Shown: positions 42,463 to 45,975 of the stretch, in pieces
Numbering within the stretch: the stretch's first letter is position 1
Layout: every line of letters starts with the position of its first letter
Virus record (IMG/VR): IMGVR_UViG_3300008110_000098
Span: 1-45,975 of that record
Source: a virus
Length of the DNA: 45,975 nucleotides
Direction: 5' to 3' (one strand)
Notes under the pieces: generated by a model
What the model was told of the DNA's origin: nothing
Database searches by the model: none
What the model saw: the letters and a program-made list of their open reading frames with translations, nothing else
Translations under genes and position numbers: made by a program

Positions 42463-43359
42463 ATGAACAAGCACATACTAGTTCAAAAACTTGCCTTGAT
42501 TAAGAGATTGTGCGATGAAATAGGCAACGAACTTGGACAAGATTTAAATGACATGGTAGTTACAAAAAATTTACAAGATATAAATGAGAATTTCAACAAA
42601 CTCAAAGACATGTTGTTTTCTTCTGCTTGGCCAAAAGCAGTGCCCAACGAATTAATGTGTGACGAAAGTAGCGAAAAAGATAAAATGGATAGAGCAAATG
42701 GCATTTTGAGTGTTTTTGTTACTGAACTTGTAGAGGGCAAAAATGTTTTAGACTTTGGCACAGGGGAAGGCCATCTGCCTTATGCTGCACACAAGGCGGG
42801 AGCCAGAGTCTCAGTCGGATACGACATGGCTGCTGATTTTAAACTAAAATCAGCCGACACGTTGCTTTACACTAACATGTGGCACGAAGTTGTCGCAAAT
42901 GGACCATATGACGTTATTGTGCTATTTGATGTTATTGATCATCTGGAATATGAAACGCCAGTCAATGTGTTTTTGAATCTGAAAACAATTTTGAAAAGAA
43001 ACGGCAAAATTTATGTCAGATATCATCCATTTATTTCAAAACATGGGTCACACATGTATAAAAAAATAAATAAAGCTTTCCCACATTTGGTTTTTACAGA
43101 CACAGAAATGCAGTTGATTATGCCAGATCACGTGCCGATGAGCAACATCACTGTTTTACATCCAATAAAAACTTATGAAGAATATGCCAATAATTCTGGA
43201 TTCAAAGTTGTTCAGGAAAAAATTACAAGAACAAAAATAGATGATTTTTTCAAAAACGATCTTGTATCCAAAAGAATCTGCGAACTCACTGGTTCGCAAG
43301 TTCTCCCAGAAAGTCAAATGGAAATTGAATTTGTTGACCATGTGCTTTCTGTAATTTAA
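42463..43359 (+). CDS. SAM-dependent class I methyltransferase
   Basis: 298 aa; ATG at 42463 with GGAGA five bases upstream, divergent from the SpeD-like gene. Motif I is NVLDFGTGEGHLPYA (about 94-108), the acidic ribose-binding end of strand 2 is VGYDMAAD, and motif IV-like is PYDVIVLFDVIDHLE (138-152). Then comes YVRYHPFISKHGSHMYKKIN, reminiscent of sugar or small-molecule O-methyltransferases. The N-terminal 85 residues are helical and extra. Substrate unknown. It shares SAM with the neighbouring SpeD-like product. Confidence 0.8.
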   Translation: MNKHILVQKLALIKRLCDEIGNELGQDLNDMVVTKNLQDINENFNKLKDMLFSSAWPKAVPNELMCDESSEKDKMDRANGILSVFVTELVEGKNVLDFGTGEGHLPYAAHKAGARVSVGYDMAADFKLKSADTLLYTNMWHEVVANGPYDVIVLFDVIDHLEYETPVNVFLNLKTILKRNGKIYVRYHPFISKHGSHMYKKINKAFPHLVFTDTEMQLIMPDHVPMSNITVLHPIKTYEEYANNSGFKVVQEKITRTKIDDFFKNDLVSKRICELTGSQVLPESQMEIEFVDHVLSVI

Positions 43360-43387
43360 AAACCAGTCAGCATGTCTAAATACAGAC

Positions 43388-44005
43388 ATGAATTTTAAAC
43401 ATTGGTTTATTGAAAACGCAACACTTGGCACCGAACTTGTAGATGAGAGCCAAATAGACTCTGTTTACAACAAAGCTAAATATGCCGTAAAGTTAGTGCA
43501 AATGTATGATATGACTTTGCCACAAAAAGACAGGCTTTTACCAAACATAAGCATGATAGCTAATTTGTCATTGAGACCAGATGTATTCGGATTATTCAAT
43601 TCAAAAGAGAACAAAAAAGTCATATCGGCAGCTGCTGCTGAAAAAATAAAATTTAAATTCAACCCAGAAACTCTTAAAGACACGCCAATAGAAAAAATAC
43701 CGGAAGTTATAATAAGGAAATATGTTCCCGACCTAAATCCCAATGATATTCAGCAGTCTGATGTTATCCACGTGGATGTTAGAAATATACTTAAAAGATT
43801 TGGAGACTCCGCTGAAGCAATCATTCAAATTGCAAGCACAATAGTACACGAATGCACTCATGAAAAAGAGAGAGAAGAAACTGGAAGCACCAAAGATGGC
43901 CCCGGCACAGCGGTTGAAATAGCCGAAGAAAAGTTCAGAAAATGGGTTGAAAAAAACAAATCAATGATAGCACAAAGAATACCTCAAATTGGAATCAGTG
44001 TTTAA
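43388..44005 (+). CDS. Putative HExxH metallopeptidase with capsid-targeting-like leader
   Basis: 205 aa from ATG 43388. There is no ribosome site; TAAATA ends five bases before the ATG. It starts MNFKHWFIEN, a one-residue-shorter form of the shared leader. Zinc-protease motif: IIQIASTIVHECTHEKE, with H154, E155 and H158. A third ligand could be E177, E180 or E181 in AVEIAEEKF. The segment HVDVRNILKRF resembles the edge strand of such folds. No family name was recognised. Convergent with the next gene, 11-base overlap of ends. Confidence 0.6.
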   Translation: MNFKHWFIENATLGTELVDESQIDSVYNKAKYAVKLVQMYDMTLPQKDRLLPNISMIANLSLRPDVFGLFNSKENKKVISAAAAEKIKFKFNPETLKDTPIEKIPEVIIRKYVPDLNPNDIQQSDVIHVDVRNILKRFGDSAEAIIQIASTIVHECTHEKEREETGSTKDGPGTAVEIAEEKFRKWVEKNKSMIAQRIPQIGISV

Positions 44006-44564
44006 TATCAGATTTTGGTAACAAAATTTTATAAATCGAATTGGCTATTTGTTTAATCTTTTCGTTATCGCTGTTTTTCATTATGCTTGAAATAGTTTCA
44101 AGGTAAAAATAGGAAGTTGATAACGTCTTTGTCAATAAAGCAACTAATACATCTTGATCTTTTACCCCAAGCCCTTTTGTAAATGCCATAGCTGATGGTA
44201 CGGCAATCATCGGATTCATTAATCCTAATTTTGAAAGTTCTGCTAGACTTGATAGAACTTCACTCCAACTTGATATTTTTTTGGGATGTCTACTCAAGTT
44301 GTACACAGCTTTCAAAAAATTGATCTTTGCTTTGAAAGTCGGCACAGTTAGCAACAAACTTTTTTTAAAACCTATCAACTTGTCAATTTTATTTAAAGTT
44401 TTAAAAACCTTATCGCCCATGACACTTGTGACATCCATGACCTTGTCATATTTTTCTGTAGCTAGTCCCAAAGACTCCAAAGCATCCCGAATATCGCCAT
44501 GCGCTTGATACAAAGCCATATCAGCATAACCGTATTCCCTGATATATTGCGCAAAAGTTTTCAT
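43995..44564 (-). CDS. Helical unknown protein with capsid-targeting-like leader
   Basis: 189 aa from ATG 44564. An upstream in-frame start would read through the opposite gene's 5' end and the inverted repeat, so 44564 is preferred. It begins MKTFAQYIREYGYA, the closest match to the T4 capsid-targeting sequence. The rest is alpha-helical with moderately hydrophobic segments (LIGFKKSLLLTVPTFKAKINFLKAVYNL; GLMNPMIAVPSAMAFTKGLG). It may bind membranes or form a bundle. Not recognised. Its promoter core is one half of the divergent inverted repeat. Confidence 0.6.
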   Translation of the reverse strand: MKTFAQYIREYGYADMALYQAHGDIRDALESLGLATEKYDKVMDVTSVMGDKVFKTLNKIDKLIGFKKSLLLTVPTFKAKINFLKAVYNLSRHPKKISSWSEVLSSLAELSKLGLMNPMIAVPSAMAFTKGLGVKDQDVLVALLTKTLSTSYFYLETISSIMKNSDNEKIKQIANSIYKILLPKSDIKH

Positions 44565-44566
44565 GC

Positions 44567-44593
44567 TTTTATTTACCACTCTAGTAAATAAAA
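44567..44593. promoter_or_regulatory. Divergent late promoter formed by a 10-bp inverted repeat
   Basis: TTTTATTTAC (44567-44576), seven bases, GTAAATAAAA (44584-44593): a perfect inverted repeat exactly between two divergent start codons. On each strand it presents TAAATA five bases before an ATG (44564 minus, 44596 plus). This fits a symmetric bidirectional promoter with leaderless mRNAs, or a terminator-like hairpin at both ends. Confidence 0.45.
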
Positions 44594-44595
44594 AC

Positions 44596-45276
44596 ATGGA
44601 AAAAAACATGTATGAACCCGGACCCTTGTATTCTCGAAGACATGAATTGACTGAAATGTTAAAAAACATTCCTTTGAAAACTGGAGATATAGTTTTTAGC
44701 GCATCTGATGTTGCTGGTCCATTTGGCATACCTTTTTCTAAGCTCATTCAAACATTTACAAAATCAAAATACAGCCATGCTACAACCATTTTGGTAGAAA
44801 GCGAAGATGTGTACGCCATCGATGTGTCAGATCATGGCACAAGAAAACTTAGGCTAATTGATTGGTTTGATGATTGGTACATGGATGATTTTTGTGTTTT
44901 CAGATTAAGACATCCTACTAAAGATCATGAAGAAAATATAAAAAAAAATGTATACAAGTTTTTGGAATTGGATCCACACTATGATTTTAATTTTGTCGAT
45001 GACAAAGCTTTTTATTGCACTGAAGCCGTAAGTTACATTTACAAAGAATCGGGAATTAATTTAGGTGGCGCTTACACAATAAAACAAATTTTGCCAACTT
45101 GGTTTTATTACATTGTTGTGATTGGATCTTATATCACTAAGATTTTTACCAATTCATCTTTGCCATCAAATGTGCCAATAACAATCGTGGGCAACGACAA
45201 AAAAGGCATGATTGCATCACCTTATATTTACGAAATATTTAGATATGAAGGCAAATTAGACATGTATTTCTGCTAA
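44596..45276 (+). CDS. NlpC/P60-like (YiiX-type) cysteine peptidase
   Basis: 226 aa from ATG 44596; TAAATA lies five bases upstream. An ATG at 44563 in frame would overlap the opposite start. Permuted papain-like fold: LKTGDIVFSA, SKYSHATTILVESEDVYAIDVSDHG with H61, then KAFYCTEAVSYIYK with nucleophile C141. YiiX/LRAT-like enzymes cleave amides or lipid-linked acyl groups, and phage members may cut cell-wall peptides or host lipids. Near the C terminus, WFYYIVVIGSYITKIF is hydrophobic and could touch a membrane. No signal peptide. Confidence 0.75.
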   Translation: MEKNMYEPGPLYSRRHELTEMLKNIPLKTGDIVFSASDVAGPFGIPFSKLIQTFTKSKYSHATTILVESEDVYAIDVSDHGTRKLRLIDWFDDWYMDDFCVFRLRHPTKDHEENIKKNVYKFLELDPHYDFNFVDDKAFYCTEAVSYIYKESGINLGGAYTIKQILPTWFYYIVVIGSYITKIFTNSSLPSNVPITIVGNDKKGMIASPYIYEIFRYEGKLDMYFC

Positions 45277-45313
45277 GCAAGGTCTTTTATCTCAAGCCAA
45301 TTTCTGAATTGTA

Positions 45314-45937
45314 TCATACTACCTTAGCCATTTTAACGCCTTTGTCTAAAGCTTCTCCTACAGTCATGGTCGTGCCTATCCACTCCGCTGGAAAATCAGA
45401 ATCATCAATGCCTGTATCCACAGGTTCTCCCGGATGGAACGTAAACAATACCTCTTTGTCAGTATTTGGATATTTGCCAAGAATTGCCACTGTAATGTCA
45501 GTAGCCTCGCCACGCTTGCCAGCAATGGTTGGGTATGGTCTGCCAGTATTTTTAGGATCAGAAAAAGTTATTTTATCATTATTGTCTATCTCTTTTGATC
45601 TTAAAGCTTTGATTAGATCAATGATACCAAGTCTGCCTGTCAAATCGTATGTTACAAAACCTTCAGCCTCTGGTTTTATTGATGGATGACTGTAATGATC
45701 CCACTCAGCCGATAAGATTTTTGATTCCAATTCATCAGGGGACATGTCGTACACAGACCCTGCTGCCATTGAATCTTTCAAAGATCTTTGCCTGAATACT
45801 TTGTAATAATATCCCGAATCAATTTCCTTTAAATTTCTTAAAGCTTGCCTGACTCTGTCTGTCGGCTCAATATCGTCAACCTTAACTTCAATTGCCTCGC
45901 CTTCCATCTCAAGCAAATATTGTTGAAAACTTTTCAT
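45314..45937 (-). CDS. Unknown protein with capsid-targeting-like leader
   Basis: 207 aa from ATG 45937, with TTGGAG nine bases upstream; a TTG at 45949 lies inside that ribosome site and is rejected. It begins MKSFQQYLLE, followed by an acidic linker (MEGEAIEVKVDDIEP). The C-terminal domain (SGYYYKVFRQRS, KITFSDPKNTGRPYPTIAG, KRGEATDITVAILGK, EVLFTFHPGEPVD, TTMTVGEALDKGVKMAKVV) looks like a compact conserved beta-rich domain; I recall similar 'FTFHPGEPV' domains in bacteria but know no function. Confidence 0.55.
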   Translation of the reverse strand: MKSFQQYLLEMEGEAIEVKVDDIEPTDRVRQALRNLKEIDSGYYYKVFRQRSLKDSMAAGSVYDMSPDELESKILSAEWDHYSHPSIKPEAEGFVTYDLTGRLGIIDLIKALRSKEIDNNDKITFSDPKNTGRPYPTIAGKRGEATDITVAILGKYPNTDKEVLFTFHPGEPVDTGIDDSDFPAEWIGTTMTVGEALDKGVKMAKVV

Positions 45938-45975
45938 TATAAACTCCAAGATTTTTTATATAATATATAATAATA

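Noticed and set aside
44565-44747. N-terminal extension of the minus gene up to 44747
   Set aside because: It would cross the promoter repeat and the 5' end of the divergent peptidase gene.
1-45975. tRNA genes expected beside a CCA-adding-enzyme relative
   Set aside because: No cloverleaf with GGTTCGA-like arm was noticed in the short intergenic spaces; a tRNA scan would be decisive.

Overview
The window looks like the virion-morphogenesis part of the genome of a large, AT-rich, T4-like contractile-tailed phage (myovirus). The evidence is an almost unbroken minus-strand run of tail and baseplate genes: tape measure, tube-proximal protein, gp53-like, hub, gp5-like spike, gp25, gp6/J-like and a gpI-like wedge protein, followed by fibres. 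Genes are tightly packed, with TGATG, TAATG or ATGA start/stop overlaps. TATAAATA-type late-promoter octamers are present. No tRNA, rRNA, integrase or transposase was seen. The host cannot be read from the sequence. Kelch-like repeats of the kind found in aquatic phage fibres, together with Cys-rich modules, suggest an environmental, probably aquatic, bacterium.

Region 1 (1-17000, minus) is the host-contact apparatus. Four consecutive fibre or adhesin proteins share one N-terminal module and differ in what follows it (PKD, P-domain, RCC1 propellers, kelch-like repeats, Cys-rich modules). One of them is 3,048 residues long. With them are a coiled-coil protein, a small glycosyltransferase-like protein and two small structural proteins.

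Region 2 (17000-33440, minus) encodes the baseplate wedge and hub, the spike without a visible lysozyme domain, the tube-proximal protein and a 2,103-residue tape measure protein.

Region 3 (33440-39750) is mixed. It holds structural or packaging-related minus genes and plus-strand genes: a zinc-ribbon-like protein, a membrane-anchored coiled-coil protein, a tRNA-nucleotidyltransferase-like protein, a ClpP-like protease and a phage conserved protein. Two clear intrinsic terminators and several short dispersed promoter or hairpin repeats lie here.

Region 4 (39750-45975) is an accessory cluster. A minus operon runs SpeD-like, HNH, a 56-aa basic peptide, an 'FGDPN/FRARHxC' protein, a 267-aa unknown, a 45-aa membrane peptide and a cupin. 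Beside it are a methyltransferase, an HExxH putative metallopeptidase, a NlpC/P60-like (YiiX) peptidase and two unknowns.

Two patterns join these regions and are the best candidates for an undescribed system. (i) Six otherwise unrelated proteins begin with a ten-residue leader M-x-[T/S]-F-x-[Q/E]-[Y/F/W]-[I/L]-x-E or a variant of it. It resembles the T4 capsid-targeting sequence, suggesting a set of proteins packaged inside the head. (ii) Six genes have TAAATA placed 4-5 bases before the ATG and little or no Shine-Dalgarno sequence. If TAAATA is the late promoter core, transcription would begin at the start codon and the late mRNAs would be leaderless. Three of the leader-bearing proteins belong to this class.
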